Assembly (NCBI GenBank): GCA_964558115.1
Contig: CAZLCI010000003.1
Span: 1-58,306, forward strand
Length of the DNA stretch: 58,306 nucleotides
Source of the DNA: UBA3496 sp964558115
GTDB taxonomy: Bacteria > UBA8248
Direction: 5' to 3'
In this document: positions 33,886-43,598 of the stretch, piece after piece
Numbering within the stretch: position 1 is the stretch's first letter
Layout of the letters: each line of letters begins with the position of its first letter
Notes under the pieces: generated by a model
What the model was told of the DNA's origin: nothing
Databases searched by the model: none
The model's input: only the letters and a program-made list of their open reading frames with translations
Program-made: the position numbers and the translations under genes

Positions 33886-35043
33886 TTAATCAAATGATTC
33901 TAAGTTCCATATTCCATTTTGAAAATTAACGATTGCATATGCGTTACTTATTAAATGATTCTTGTTTTTAACTAAATTGAAATTTCCTGTAAGGCCATTA
34001 AATTTTGATATTTTCTTTAGGTACTCTAAAATAAATTTTCGTTGTCCATCAGACTGAAAAATAGCAGAAGATAAGATTTTTATTGCATCAACCGATCTTG
34101 CTGCAAAAATTGTTGGTTTGCGTCCAAACTGGTATTCAAAATTCATACGAAAACTTAAAACTTGTTTTTTATATTCATAGAAGGTAGGCAAAAAAGGTTC
34201 TGTGAAAAACTTTGGAATAATAAAATATATGGGCCTAATTGCATTAATATCTTTAAAATTCTTTCTCTCGAAAGAATCGTGGCCAAGAATAAAAAACTGT
34301 TGATGTCCTTTATAAGTCAAGCTTGCCTTAATAAGATCGAGGCTTGAAGAATTAACTGTCCAGTGCACAACTGCATCCGATGATTCTATTTTCTTTGAAC
34401 CAAGATAGGAATGAAAATTATATTCTTTTAATTTAAAAATCTTATCAGATAAAATTGAAATTTGTTTTTTGGGAGACCTTGAAAATATTTGTTTTCTTGC
34501 TTCAAGTGCATTTTTTTTTGGAAAACTTAACAATGCTATTTTCCTTAAATTTCTTTCCTTAAGAAAATCAAGCAGCAAATCAACTTCCAGAGAAGCAGAA
34601 GGTGCAATTGAAAATGCCCAATTACGCAAAACATCATTTAATTCCTCAGAAGAAGACAATGAAATAAAAGGAACCCCTAAGTTCTCCGCAGCTTTTGCAG
34701 AAGAAATTGCTTGATTTATTTGAGACGGGCCAATTATTGCCAACACTTTATGCTTAAGATAAAGCAACTGCACCGATTCTGCCGCAGACTCTGCAGTCTT
34801 TCCTGCTTTGATAAAAACTAGGGAGATTTGTTTTTTTGATTCAAGTTTTTGGTTTAGATTTCGAATTTGAAAAATAACCGAATCTCTAATATCTGAACTG
34901 TATTTATTTTCTGCTTCCTCTGCGCTCATGATAATTCCAATAACTCTTTCCTTTGACCCCTCTGAAAAAGAGATAAAATATTCTAGAAAGAACAAAGAGG
35001 AAAAAATTAAAGCAAAAAAGAGAACTTTTTTTATTTGGAACAT
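33886..35043 (-). CDS. Periplasmic binding protein, type 1 (Leu/Ile/Val-binding-like)
   Basis: A 385-residue exported protein: signal peptide at about residues 5-28, then a two-lobed type 1 periplasmic-binding fold (RVIGIIMSAEEAE, the LAIIGPSQINQAISSAKAAENLGVPFIS stretch about 110-138, the second lobe from about 165). It resembles substrate-binding proteins of branched-chain amino acid ABC transporters. No permease or ATPase gene is nearby, so it may be a detached receptor or a structural relative. It is divergent from mutY with a 51-base gap, and sits just upstream of the isc promoter on the same strand. Confidence 0.8.
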   Translation of the reverse strand: MFQIKKVLFFALIFSSLFFLEYFISFSEGSKERVIGIIMSAEEAENKYSSDIRDSVIFQIRNLNQKLESKKQISLVFIKAGKTAESAAESVQLLYLKHKVLAIIGPSQINQAISSAKAAENLGVPFISLSSSEELNDVLRNWAFSIAPSASLEVDLLLDFLKERNLRKIALLSFPKKNALEARKQIFSRSPKKQISILSDKIFKLKEYNFHSYLGSKKIESSDAVVHWTVNSSSLDLIKASLTYKGHQQFFILGHDSFERKNFKDINAIRPIYFIIPKFFTEPFLPTFYEYKKQVLSFRMNFEYQFGRKPTIFAARSVDAIKILSSAIFQSDGQRKFILEYLKKISKFNGLTGNFNLVKNKNHLISNAYAIVNFQNGIWNLESFD

Positions 35044-35094
35044 TGTCTCTCCATAGGGTACTCTAAAAAATTAAAACACATCTAAAGACAAAAA

Positions 35095-36180
35095 ATGAAA
35101 AAAAATAAATTAAATAAATATACAAATCATACTTTAATTAGGAAAAATATTTTACTTTGGTACGACCAAAACAAAAGAGATCTCCCTTGGAGAAAAAATA
35201 AAAATCCCTATCGAATTTGGATTTCTGAAATAATGCTTCAACAGACAACAGTAAAGTTTATAGAGGAAAGGTTTGTCAGTTTTTTAAGTAGATTTCCATC
35301 TGTAAAAATTCTCGCAAACGCCTCAATTGGAGAGGTTTTAAACGAATGGCAGGGGATTGGTTATTATAGTCGAGCAAGGAATCTGCATCTTTCTGCAAAA
35401 ATAATTCTTTCAGAATATAAAGGTAAAATTCCAGCAAAACAAGATGATTTAAAAAAACTTCCTGGTATTGGCAATTATACTGCCGCTGCAATAGGGAGCA
35501 TTGCATTTGATGAAAATATTCCTGCAATTGATGCGAATTGGATTAGAGTTATGTCTAGAATACTAGACTTTCAAGGACATATAGATACAAAAAAATCCTT
35601 GAAACATCTTGAAGAATTTGCAAAAAGAATTATGTCTAAAAAAAGGCCCGGGGATTTTAATCAAGCGATCATGGATTTAGGATCTAAGATTTGCAAACCA
35701 AAGAAAATTCACTGCGAATTATGTCCGATTGCCAGTAAATGTTTGTCAAATAAAAACAAAACATCTCTACTAATACCTAAAAAAAAGCAAAAGAAAGAAA
35801 GAAAATTAAAAACTTTTTTTCAGTTTTATGCTGAGCATAATGAAAAATTTCTAATGAAAAAGAGAAGAAATAGTGGACTTTTCAAAGGGCTTTGGGAATT
35901 GCCTGGCTGGGAAGTGGATGGTCATTTTATTGACTGTTCAAAAAAACAGAAAAAAGAAAAATTTGACTCTTTTTTTGTAGCAAAAAACACTTCCATGAAA
36001 AAAATTATTGAAAAGAAAATACAGCTTACCCATATAGAAATTTTATTTGTGGTTTTTAAAGTTTCGGTTAATTCAATGGATTCAAAAGTATTCGATGGAA
36101 TATGGGTTGAAAAGGATGGTCTGTTAGGGGAAGGAATTTCAAGCGCTCAGAAAAAGATTATTGATTGCATACAGCAATAG
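35095..36180 (+). CDS. mutY: A/G-specific adenine glycosylase MutY
   Basis: A 361-residue DNA glycosylase that removes A mispaired with 8-oxoG. The helix-hairpin-helix LPGIGNYTAAAIGSIAF (about residues 122-138), catalytic Glu in WISEIMLQQTTV (about 43-54) and Asp in IPAIDANWIRV (about 145) are present, and the [4Fe-4S] ligands C-x6-C-x2-C-x5-C in CKPKKIHCELCPIASKC (about 200-216). A C-terminal NUDIX-like domain (about 240-355) reads 8-oxoG. The [4Fe-4S] requirement links it loosely to the isc genes. Plus-strand gene among minus-strand neighbours. Confidence 0.95.
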   Translation: MKKNKLNKYTNHTLIRKNILLWYDQNKRDLPWRKNKNPYRIWISEIMLQQTTVKFIEERFVSFLSRFPSVKILANASIGEVLNEWQGIGYYSRARNLHLSAKIILSEYKGKIPAKQDDLKKLPGIGNYTAAAIGSIAFDENIPAIDANWIRVMSRILDFQGHIDTKKSLKHLEEFAKRIMSKKRPGDFNQAIMDLGSKICKPKKIHCELCPIASKCLSNKNKTSLLIPKKKQKKERKLKTFFQFYAEHNEKFLMKKRRNSGLFKGLWELPGWEVDGHFIDCSKKQKKEKFDSFFVAKNTSMKKIIEKKIQLTHIEILFVVFKVSVNSMDSKVFDGIWVEKDGLLGEGISSAQKKIIDCIQQ

Positions 36181-36195
36181 AAGTAATAGTTAAAA

Positions 36196-37098
36196 TTATT
36201 TTTCAAATTTTCTTTTTAGATACGCATGAAGAGAAAGTGGTTTTATTTTAAAAACGTCCTGCATTTCTGATGAATCGCAAATATTGTCCTCTTTAAGCAT
36301 CGTAATTTGATCTTCTGTAAATGGAGGCTTTATAGGTAGTAAATTAAAAATCTTCGCTTGAATTTTTGCAATTAGAAACGGGAGTGGTGCTAAAAATCTT
36401 TTTCTTCCCATAGCGCTAACTATTAATTCAATAAGATCTCTTAAAGATAAAGCATGTTCGCCACCCTGATCAAAAGTTTTTCCAAAAGTTTCAGGCATAC
36501 TTAAAGACTTAACAAAACAGTGGCATACATCTTCTACCCATATAGGTTGCAATTTTCCATGCCCACCTCCAATTAGAGGCAAAACCGGAAGAAAACGAGC
36601 CATTCCTGCAAACACATTAATAAACTCATCTTCCTCCCCAAAAACAATCGAGGGTCTAAAAATGGTCCAATCAAATTTCATATTTCTAACCAATAATTCT
36701 GCTTCCCATTTTGTTTTATGATATCTAGAAACAGCATTATCTCTCGTCCCCAATGCGCTCATTTGAATAAATCGATTAACTCCTGCTTCCTCGGCAGCAA
36801 GAATTAATTTTCTAGTGCCTTCTACATGAATCTTTTCAAAACCCGCGGTTCCTTTCTCTATGATTATACCTACCAAATTAATTACCGCATCACTTTTATC
36901 AATCAGCTTTGCGAGTTGACTGGGAGTATATTCAATAATATCGCCTCTTACAGGATATATGTTTTTTTCTCCAGCTAATCGTTGTCTTTCTGATTCTGGA
37001 TTGCGACACAAAACTCTGCACTCATGACCAGCCAAAGATAATTGGCGCACCAAAACTCTGCCTATATAACCGCTGCCACCTGCAATAAAAACTTTCAT
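36196..37098 (-). CDS. NAD(P)-binding epimerase, NDUFA9/complex I-type family
   Basis: A 300-residue atypical short-chain dehydrogenase. The NAD(P) motif is GGSGYIGRVLVRQL at the N-terminus, with DAVINLVGII near residue 70 and a YHKTKWEAE Tyr-x3-Lys pattern near 130. Such proteins (NDUFA9-like, nucleoside-diphosphate-sugar epimerase relatives) bind NAD(P)H and act in quinone synthesis or respiratory chain assembly in some species; the catalytic role is uncertain. It ends 16 bases from mutY tail to tail. Confidence 0.82.
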   Translation of the reverse strand: MKVFIAGGSGYIGRVLVRQLSLAGHECRVLCRNPESERQRLAGEKNIYPVRGDIIEYTPSQLAKLIDKSDAVINLVGIIIEKGTAGFEKIHVEGTRKLILAAEEAGVNRFIQMSALGTRDNAVSRYHKTKWEAELLVRNMKFDWTIFRPSIVFGEEDEFINVFAGMARFLPVLPLIGGGHGKLQPIWVEDVCHCFVKSLSMPETFGKTFDQGGEHALSLRDLIELIVSAMGRKRFLAPLPFLIAKIQAKIFNLLPIKPPFTEDQITMLKEDNICDSSEMQDVFKIKPLSLHAYLKRKFEK

Positions 37099-37162
37099 TT
37101 AGACTCTCCCAGCAAAAAACAAAAACTTTATCTATTTAATATAAAAGGCCGTATCTAAACAA

Positions 37163-38428
37163 CTACACTTTCATAACTTCTTTTAAAACCTGTGTTGCAA
37201 ATGCTCCTTTTGAAAGTTCTAAGTTTAAAAAAAGATCGTTCTTTATTAATTTAATTTCAAAATTTAAAATTTCAGTTCTATAAGCTCTTCTTCCACCTTT
37301 TAGCTGAATTTCTGTAAGATTTGATATAAAATTATCTATACATAAATCATATTTTAACAAAACGGAGGCTTCGATCTCTAGTTCAATCCCAAAAGGTTTC
37401 AACATCCTCTTTCCAAAAATTGGACCAGACGCGCTTACAGAAGAATCTAATCTGCTTTTTTCTGCTTCTGCATAATTCCTCATTAGTTGAGGTCTTGAAA
37501 AATTATCAGAAAGAGCAACATCTCCTTCCAATAAAGAATCAAAGTATCCTAATTCTAAACGAAGAGAAAGGCACTCATTAAATAGTTGAGATTGAAAAGC
37601 AGATCCAAAAAAATTGCGCTCTAGAAATGGTATAGATTTAATTGCTTTTTCATTTGAATTTCCATTAGCCAAAGATGTAAGAACGCGTTGTTCAGCTACC
37701 CATGAATTTGGCCAAAGCTCTTTCGCACCCAAAAAATCAGATTTTTCAAATTTTACAACAGCTTCATTTAGTCTGATTTTTTCAAGATTATTTGCAGTTT
37801 CTAATCTTTTTTCTCCAACCAAAGAAGAAACAGCGAAATTATAATCATGAGACAATAAAAACCTTCCAATATTCGCTACATTTCCGTGTATGCCAAATCT
37901 TTGCGAACCAAAGTAATTTGGTAATTTATTGAAAACTAGATGCTCAATTATTTCTCTAGACTTTTCTAAGGCAAAACAGGAAACATCCCTGATTCTAATA
38001 TGAAACTTGTTGCTCTTTAAGGCTCCCCTTCTTAGTTTTTTAAGTCCTCTTTTAAAACACAAAAAAATACAATTTTTATTGTATAGGTTTTCTAGTTCAG
38101 TTTTTTTATTAAGAAATTCTTTATGAGAACAAGCTACAGAAAACCATTGTCTGGAGTAACTATTTGAATCTTTTCTCCCCGCATATCCAACATCCCAGTC
38201 ACGAACATTAAAAATTTTTGCCAATATTCTCGCTAAATCAACCGTATTAATACCAACTTTTTCAAAAAATAAATATAAATGATTTCCCTCTCCTGACGGA
38301 GGATCGGCTAATATCTCCTCCACTATAAAATCTTTAGCTTTGGATTTTATCTTTCCACCAATACCAGGAAATTCGGCTGTAAAAAATTTTGATTCTATGT
38401 ATTGAAGATTTGATTTTGGTTTAAACAT
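37163..38428 (-). CDS. truD: tRNA pseudouridine(13) synthase TruD
   Basis: A 421-residue pseudouridine synthase. The TruD signature is seen: the KDFIVEEI start, GYAGRKDSNSYSRQWFSV with the catalytic Asp (about residue 85), and NYFGSQRFGIHGNV (about 170). An insertion domain follows (about 190-340). It modifies U13 of tRNA-Glu in E. coli. The usual 'AxT' after KD is replaced by SNSYS. It follows the sulfurtransferase gene by 12 bases. Confidence 0.9.
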   Translation of the reverse strand: MFKPKSNLQYIESKFFTAEFPGIGGKIKSKAKDFIVEEILADPPSGEGNHLYLFFEKVGINTVDLARILAKIFNVRDWDVGYAGRKDSNSYSRQWFSVACSHKEFLNKKTELENLYNKNCIFLCFKRGLKKLRRGALKSNKFHIRIRDVSCFALEKSREIIEHLVFNKLPNYFGSQRFGIHGNVANIGRFLLSHDYNFAVSSLVGEKRLETANNLEKIRLNEAVVKFEKSDFLGAKELWPNSWVAEQRVLTSLANGNSNEKAIKSIPFLERNFFGSAFQSQLFNECLSLRLELGYFDSLLEGDVALSDNFSRPQLMRNYAEAEKSRLDSSVSASGPIFGKRMLKPFGIELEIEASVLLKYDLCIDNFISNLTEIQLKGGRRAYRTEILNFEIKLIKNDLFLNLELSKGAFATQVLKEVMKV

Positions 38429-38440
38429 GCAAACTAAGAA

Positions 38441-39337
38441 CTATCTTTTTGGCTTTATAATTGGCAAATCTTCTCTATCACCCCATTCTTTCCAGGAGCC
38501 AATATAATTTCTAACTTTCGAGTAACCAAGCAAACGATATACGAGATACGCATAAGCTGAGCGATATCCTCCTTGGCACAGTGGAATGATTTCTTTGTCT
38601 TTTGTTAGTTTTTTTTCTTCCAGCATTAAACGAAGCTCTTGTGCAGGCTTTACAAAACCTTCATCAGAAACAAAATCAAGCCACTCTAAATGAATTGAGT
38701 TAGGAATTGCGCCACCTCGTGCAGCTCGTATCGTTTCCCCATAAAATTCACCCTCAGAACGAGTATCGTGTATAGCGACATCGTTACGATCCATATTTTT
38801 TAAAATATAATCAGCAGAAGCTATTTTTGTGTTATCGGCTTCTTTTAAATGCTCCGTAAAAGAAGTCCGAATTATAGCTTTTATATTACCTGAATCGTCA
38901 TCATGGAAACTTCCTGTTAAAGGCCAGGGATCAGATGATACTGGCAATCCTTCGTTTATCCAGGAATTAATGCCGCCGTCCAAAATATGAACATTTTCAT
39001 GACCTAAATATTCAAGGAACCAAAAACCCCTGGCCGATCTCATTCCAGAGTTTTCTTCATAAAAAACAACTCTCTTATCGTAATCAACTCCTCTTATTTC
39101 CATTAAATATGCCAGCATCCAAGTAAATGATTTAAGAGGCGCAGGAGAAGTGTCGTTTAAAGAAATACCATATAAATCAAGGTGAGCTGCGCCTTCTATG
39201 TGGGCATTGCAAAATTCAGGAGATGGTCTTGTGTCAATAATTATAAGATCAGAGCTTTTTTGATCACCAATCAACTCATTGAGTTCATTTGGCTTTAATA
39301 AAATTTCAGAGTTTTCGTAGGTGTTTCTCAATATCAT
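38441..39337 (-). CDS. Thiosulfate/3-mercaptopyruvate sulfurtransferase (tandem rhodanese)
   Basis: A 298-residue protein with two rhodanese domains (about residues 10-130 and 170-295). The active cysteine is in the second domain, IPLCQGGYRSAY (about 254-265); the first domain has no cysteine in the corresponding EENSGMRSARG loop. The CQGGYR loop is closer to thiosulfate than mercaptopyruvate types (CGSGVTA). It would move sulfane sulfur in the cytosol, possibly for cyanide or sulfide handling or tRNA thiolation. No signal peptide is visible. Confidence 0.88.
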   Translation of the reverse strand: MILRNTYENSEILLKPNELNELIGDQKSSDLIIIDTRPSPEFCNAHIEGAAHLDLYGISLNDTSPAPLKSFTWMLAYLMEIRGVDYDKRVVFYEENSGMRSARGFWFLEYLGHENVHILDGGINSWINEGLPVSSDPWPLTGSFHDDDSGNIKAIIRTSFTEHLKEADNTKIASADYILKNMDRNDVAIHDTRSEGEFYGETIRAARGGAIPNSIHLEWLDFVSDEGFVKPAQELRLMLEEKKLTKDKEIIPLCQGGYRSAYAYLVYRLLGYSKVRNYIGSWKEWGDREDLPIIKPKR

Positions 39338-39370
39338 CTTCCTTTTTAAAAAAAACGGAGAAATTCTTTT

Positions 39371-39805
39371 TTAACGATATTCCATTGGATCAAAGGGGTT
39401 AAGTGGAACATTTAATTCTTTATTAAGAGGGGAAGGTTGAAGGATTTTAATATGAACCATTTCACGCCCTCTTTCAGTGACAAATTTATAACTTAACTTT
39501 GAAATCAAATCATAATTATACCAAACATGAGTTTTTCCACTTTTATTACTTCCTAGAACCAAGTGTATCATATCAATTTCGCCATCTTCATGTGAAATTA
39601 TTTCCATTTTTTTTATTTCAGATCCAAAAGTTTCAAGTTTTCCAGATGGCATTGTTATTGTGACAATTAAATGTAAATTAACTTTGGTCTCTTTGGTTTT
39701 TTCTTCTGCTTTTATTGTATTGCTCTGTTTTAAGTTTTTATTTTCCGCAAAACTAATCCCATACATTAGGAAAAAAGCACTAATAATAAATAGAAGAATT
39801 CTCAT
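39371..39805 (-). CDS. Exported hypothetical protein
   Basis: I do not recognise this 144-residue protein. A signal peptide is clear (about residues 2-20, ending SFAENK). The mature part is mostly beta, with a stretch about minimising or keeping charge (KMEIISHEDGEIDMIHLVLG) and ends in a Pro-rich tail. It could be a periplasmic protein of the small hypothetical kind often next to FGE-sulfatase lipoproteins. It begins 21 bases after the lipoprotein gene on the same strand, suggesting a two-gene unit. Confidence 0.65.
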   Translation of the reverse strand: MRILLFIISAFFLMYGISFAENKNLKQSNTIKAEEKTKETKVNLHLIVTITMPSGKLETFGSEIKKMEIISHEDGEIDMIHLVLGSNKSGKTHVWYNYDLISKLSYKFVTERGREMVHIKILQPSPLNKELNVPLNPFDPMEYR

Positions 39806-39826
39806 CTTAATACTCCTTATAGAGCC

Positions 39827-41131
39827 CTAATTCTTATCGCTCTTCACACACCTAAAACCATAAACAGGCAATTTCCTATTTGCTAAATCCCCAGTACGAT
39901 TAAAATTTTTTAAAGCCCAAGGACCATTTGCCCATGAACCCCCCTTTAGAACTCTAAGTGCAATTTTATCTCTTCTGACAGAATAAATTGTTTTGTTGTC
40001 TGTATTATACTTGTCCTGCACCCATTCCCATACATTTCCAGCTAAATCTTCCACGCCATGTATGTTAGCTCCTTGGGGCCTTCTTCCTACTGCCTTAGGG
40101 CCACCAGTAATTAAGTCCAGACCAAAAATAGCATTTCTTTGTTTTAATTTCATTCCCCAAGGAAATTTCCTTTTCATTGGCCCGCCTTGCGCTGCATAAG
40201 ACCATTCAGTTTCTGTTGGCAATCTTTTTTTTACCCAGGAACAAAAAGCCTTTGCTTCAACCCAGGAAACACCAACAACTGGAAGATGCGCACCTGAAAA
40301 TTGTTCACTATCCCAAAATGGAGGCTCTGGATATCCTGAGGATTTTACAAACATAGCATACTGCGAATTAGTTACTTCAAATTTATCCATCAAAAATGAT
40401 TTTACTTTAATTCTTTTTCTTTTTTTATTTTTTAAAAATCTTTTGTTCGTTGAAAAATAAAACTTGCCTCCATTAATTAAGACCATGTTTAAATCTGTCG
40501 GTTTTTCTGGAACTATCAAATCATTTTTTTTGTTTCCTAATCCTTGATATTTAGATACCCCCTTTTTTTGGGAAAAGACTTTTTTTAAATTTATCCCTTT
40601 CTCACCAAAAGAAGATTTTTTTTCTAAATCAATCTGTGTTAATTCTGGCCATTTATTTCTATCAAGTTTCCCTAGTAGTTTCTCCGCTTCTAATAATTTT
40701 CCGTTTCTATAAAAAAGATAGGCTAATCCTCGTTTTGCGCTGCCATCTCTTGGGTAGCTTTTATTTGCTTTTTTAAAAAAGACTAAAGCTTTCTTGAATT
40801 GACTAGAATCATAAAGTGTCCACCCGATTCCCGTTAATGCATGTAAATTTCTAGGCTCTATACTAAGGGCTTTTAGAAAAAACTTTTCAGCAGATTTGTA
40901 GTTTTTCCTTCTATATTCTCTCTCGCCTTTTAGGCTTAGAGTTTGAATTTTTTCAGATTTTTGTGATCTTATTTTTTTTGCTTTTGTTTTAAGTTTTTGC
41001 TTAGGTATTGTTACTTTTTCTGCTGGGGTTGTTGAAGGGAGTTTCTTTTCTACCGAACATCCAGAAACCAGAAGGGCAAGGATTATAAATAAAAAATATG
41101 AAATAGGTTTCATTATAGTTAAAAAAGACAA
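39827..41131 (-). CDS. Lipoprotein with TPR repeats and FGE-sulfatase-like domain
   Basis: A 434-residue protein. The N-terminus has a lipobox LLVSGCSVEKK (Cys near residue 25), then TPR repeats (about 70-160), a Lys-rich linker, and an FGE-sulfatase/SUMF1-like domain (about 210-430) with MDKFEVTNSQYAMFVK, LPVVGVSWVEAKAFCSW and RLPTETEWSYAAQGG, ending RVLKGGSWANGPWAL and YGFRCVKS. The catalytic cysteine pair of formylglycine-generating enzymes, found after RGGS, is absent here, so this is likely a non-catalytic or ligand-binding version. Function unknown; probably at the outer membrane facing the periplasm. Confidence 0.8.
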   Translation of the reverse strand: MSFLTIMKPISYFLFIILALLVSGCSVEKKLPSTTPAEKVTIPKQKLKTKAKKIRSQKSEKIQTLSLKGEREYRRKNYKSAEKFFLKALSIEPRNLHALTGIGWTLYDSSQFKKALVFFKKANKSYPRDGSAKRGLAYLFYRNGKLLEAEKLLGKLDRNKWPELTQIDLEKKSSFGEKGINLKKVFSQKKGVSKYQGLGNKKNDLIVPEKPTDLNMVLINGGKFYFSTNKRFLKNKKRKRIKVKSFLMDKFEVTNSQYAMFVKSSGYPEPPFWDSEQFSGAHLPVVGVSWVEAKAFCSWVKKRLPTETEWSYAAQGGPMKRKFPWGMKLKQRNAIFGLDLITGGPKAVGRRPQGANIHGVEDLAGNVWEWVQDKYNTDNKTIYSVRRDKIALRVLKGGSWANGPWALKNFNRTGDLANRKLPVYGFRCVKSDKN

Positions 41132-41133
41132 TC

Positions 41134-43569
41134 TTAAAGATTGTTGTCCTCTTCTATTCTAGCAAGCCCTGAGACTAAATCATCGTCTTTAACCTTAATA
41201 AGTCGTACGCCCTGTGTAGCTCGTCCTATAATTGAAACATCCGTAGATCTCAAACGAATAAGTTGTCCGCCCGTTGTGATAAGCATAAATTCATCATTTT
41301 CGCTTACTTTTCTTATTCCGATAACCAGTCCATTTTTTTCTGTTACTTTAATGTTAATAACTCCCTTGCCTCCCCTGTTTGTTACTCTATAATCATCAAT
41401 TCTGCCTCGTTTGCCAAATCCTAAAACTGTAACTGTTAAAATTATTTCTCCGGGCGAAACTACTTCCATTCCAACAACTTCATCATTGTCTCCAAGAGTA
41501 ATGCCCCGAACCCCCCTTCCTGTTCTTCCTATAGGCCTAGCTTTTTCCTCGGGAAATCTAATTGCTTTTCCGTTTCGTGTTCCAATAAAAATTTCTTGAT
41601 TTCCGTTAGTTTGACCTACACTCACCAACTCATCTCCATCATCCAGATTTAAGGCAATAATTCCAGAAGATCTCGGCCTACTGTAAGCAGAAAGTTGAGT
41701 TTTTTTCAAAACTCCTTTTTTAGTTGCCATAACTATATATTTGTCTAGCTCAAATTCTCTTATAGGTAAAATAGCCGTGGTTTCTTCCTCTTGTGAAAGA
41801 CGCAAGACATTAACAATAGATTTTCCCCTTGCCGTTCTCCCTGCTTGCGGAACTTCATGTACCTTCAGCCAGTAACACCTTCCTTTATTTGTAAAGAAAA
41901 GTAAATAATCATGTGTTGAGGCAACAAAAAGACTCTCTACAAAATCCTCTTCCTTTGTCCCCATTCCAACAATTCCTTTTCCTCCTCTTCGCTGAGATCT
42001 ATAAATAGCTATAGGATTTCTCTTAATATATCCTGTGTTTGAAATTGTAACGACCATGTCCTCCTTGGCAATCATGTCCTCTAATGAAATATCGCCCGTT
42101 TGGTCTTGAATTAAAGTCCTTCTTTCATCAGAAAATTTATCTTTTATTTCTAATAACTCATCTTTTATGATTTTCGTTTGTTTCTTCTTGTCAGCAAGTA
42201 TTTTTTCTAGTTCTTTAATTGTTTTGATTAGTTCAGCAAACTCTTTTTCAATTTTTTCTTGTTCTAATCCTGTTAATCTCTGAAGACGCATCTCAAGAAT
42301 CGCTTGTGACTGTATTTCCGTTAATGCAAATTTATCTATTAATCCACTTTTCGCCTCTTCTGGCGTCTGACTTCCTCGAATAAGCTTAATAATAGCGTCA
42401 ATATTCTTAAGGGCAATCAAGAAACCCTCTAAAATATGTGCCCTGTTTTCGGCTTTTTTAAGATCAAACCTAGTTCTTCTTAATATTATTTCTCTTCTAA
42501 ATCGAAGAAAGTGATTAAGAACTTCTCTAATATTCATTACTTGCGGTTGATTATTTACTAATGCGAGGAGTATCACACCAAAAGACATTTGCATTTGAGT
42601 AGATTTATATAGTTGATTTAGGACGACCTCTCCTATCGTTCCTCTTTTCAACTCAATAACCACCCTCATTCCATCTCTATCGCTTTCGTCCCGTATGTCC
42701 GAAATGTCTTTTATTTTTTGCTCTCTAACAAGATCTGCAATTTTTTCGATAAGTCTCGCCTTGTTAACCGTATAGGGGATTTCGGTAATAATTATCGATT
42801 CTCTTTCAGTCTTTTCGTCTTCTTCGACAAATGCTTTTGCTCTTAACTGCAAAGAGCCTCTGCCCGTTGAGTAATAGCTTTCTATTCCCTTTTTTCCGTT
42901 TATAATAGCGCCTGTTGGAAAATCAGGGCCTGGCATTACTTCTAAAATTTTTGTAATTTCTATATTTTCTTTGTCTAACACTAAAATAAGGGCCTCGCAG
43001 AGTTCGCCAAGATTGTGAGGAGGGATGTTTGTTGCCATTCCAACAGCTATTCCCGTAGAACCATTTAAAAGAAGATTTGGAATTCTTGAAGGTAGAACTG
43101 AAGGTTCTGTTCTAGTGTTGTCATAATTAGGAACATAATCAACTGTTTCTTTTTCAATATCAAAAAGCATTCTTTCTGCTAATTCCGTCATCCTTGCCTC
43201 TGTATATCGCATAGCCGCTGGAGGATCTCCATCTATAGAACCAAAATTTCCCTGTCCATCTACCAATAAACCCCTTAGAGAAAAATCCTGAGCCATTCTT
43301 GCGAGAGCTGGATAAACAACTGCCTCACCATGAGGGTGATAGTTTCCGCTCACGTCTCCAGATATTTTTGCACACTTCCTGTAAGCTTTGTTATGAGAAA
43401 GTCCAAGATCGTTTAGGGTGGTCAATATTCTTCTATGAACGGGCTTTAACCCATCTCGAACATCCGGTAAGGCCCGAGAGACAATCACGCTCATTGCATA
43501 CTCCATAAAAGAGGTGCTCATCTCATCTTCTATATTTACAATTTCTTTTTTTTCTTTATCTTCAGACAA
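41134..43569 (-). CDS. gyrA: DNA gyrase subunit A
   Basis: The 811-residue breakage-reunion subunit of gyrase. The winged-helix domain carries the active Tyr in AAMRYTEARM (about residue 120) and the GyrA N-terminus RALPDVRDGLKPVHRRIL. The C-terminal beta-pinwheel contains the GyrA-box QRRGGKG near 525, which marks it as gyrase rather than topoisomerase IV. It follows gyrB by 29 bases, and the 3' end is two bases from the next gene's end. Confidence 0.98.
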   Translation of the reverse strand: MSEDKEKKEIVNIEDEMSTSFMEYAMSVIVSRALPDVRDGLKPVHRRILTTLNDLGLSHNKAYRKCAKISGDVSGNYHPHGEAVVYPALARMAQDFSLRGLLVDGQGNFGSIDGDPPAAMRYTEARMTELAERMLFDIEKETVDYVPNYDNTRTEPSVLPSRIPNLLLNGSTGIAVGMATNIPPHNLGELCEALILVLDKENIEITKILEVMPGPDFPTGAIINGKKGIESYYSTGRGSLQLRAKAFVEEDEKTERESIIITEIPYTVNKARLIEKIADLVREQKIKDISDIRDESDRDGMRVVIELKRGTIGEVVLNQLYKSTQMQMSFGVILLALVNNQPQVMNIREVLNHFLRFRREIILRRTRFDLKKAENRAHILEGFLIALKNIDAIIKLIRGSQTPEEAKSGLIDKFALTEIQSQAILEMRLQRLTGLEQEKIEKEFAELIKTIKELEKILADKKKQTKIIKDELLEIKDKFSDERRTLIQDQTGDISLEDMIAKEDMVVTISNTGYIKRNPIAIYRSQRRGGKGIVGMGTKEEDFVESLFVASTHDYLLFFTNKGRCYWLKVHEVPQAGRTARGKSIVNVLRLSQEEETTAILPIREFELDKYIVMATKKGVLKKTQLSAYSRPRSSGIIALNLDDGDELVSVGQTNGNQEIFIGTRNGKAIRFPEEKARPIGRTGRGVRGITLGDNDEVVGMEVVSPGEIILTVTVLGFGKRGRIDDYRVTNRGGKGVINIKVTEKNGLVIGIRKVSENDEFMLITTGGQLIRLRSTDVSIIGRATQGVRLIKVKDDDLVSGLARIEEDNNL

Positions 43570-43598
43570 AATTATATCCTTGGGGCGATAAAATTATT

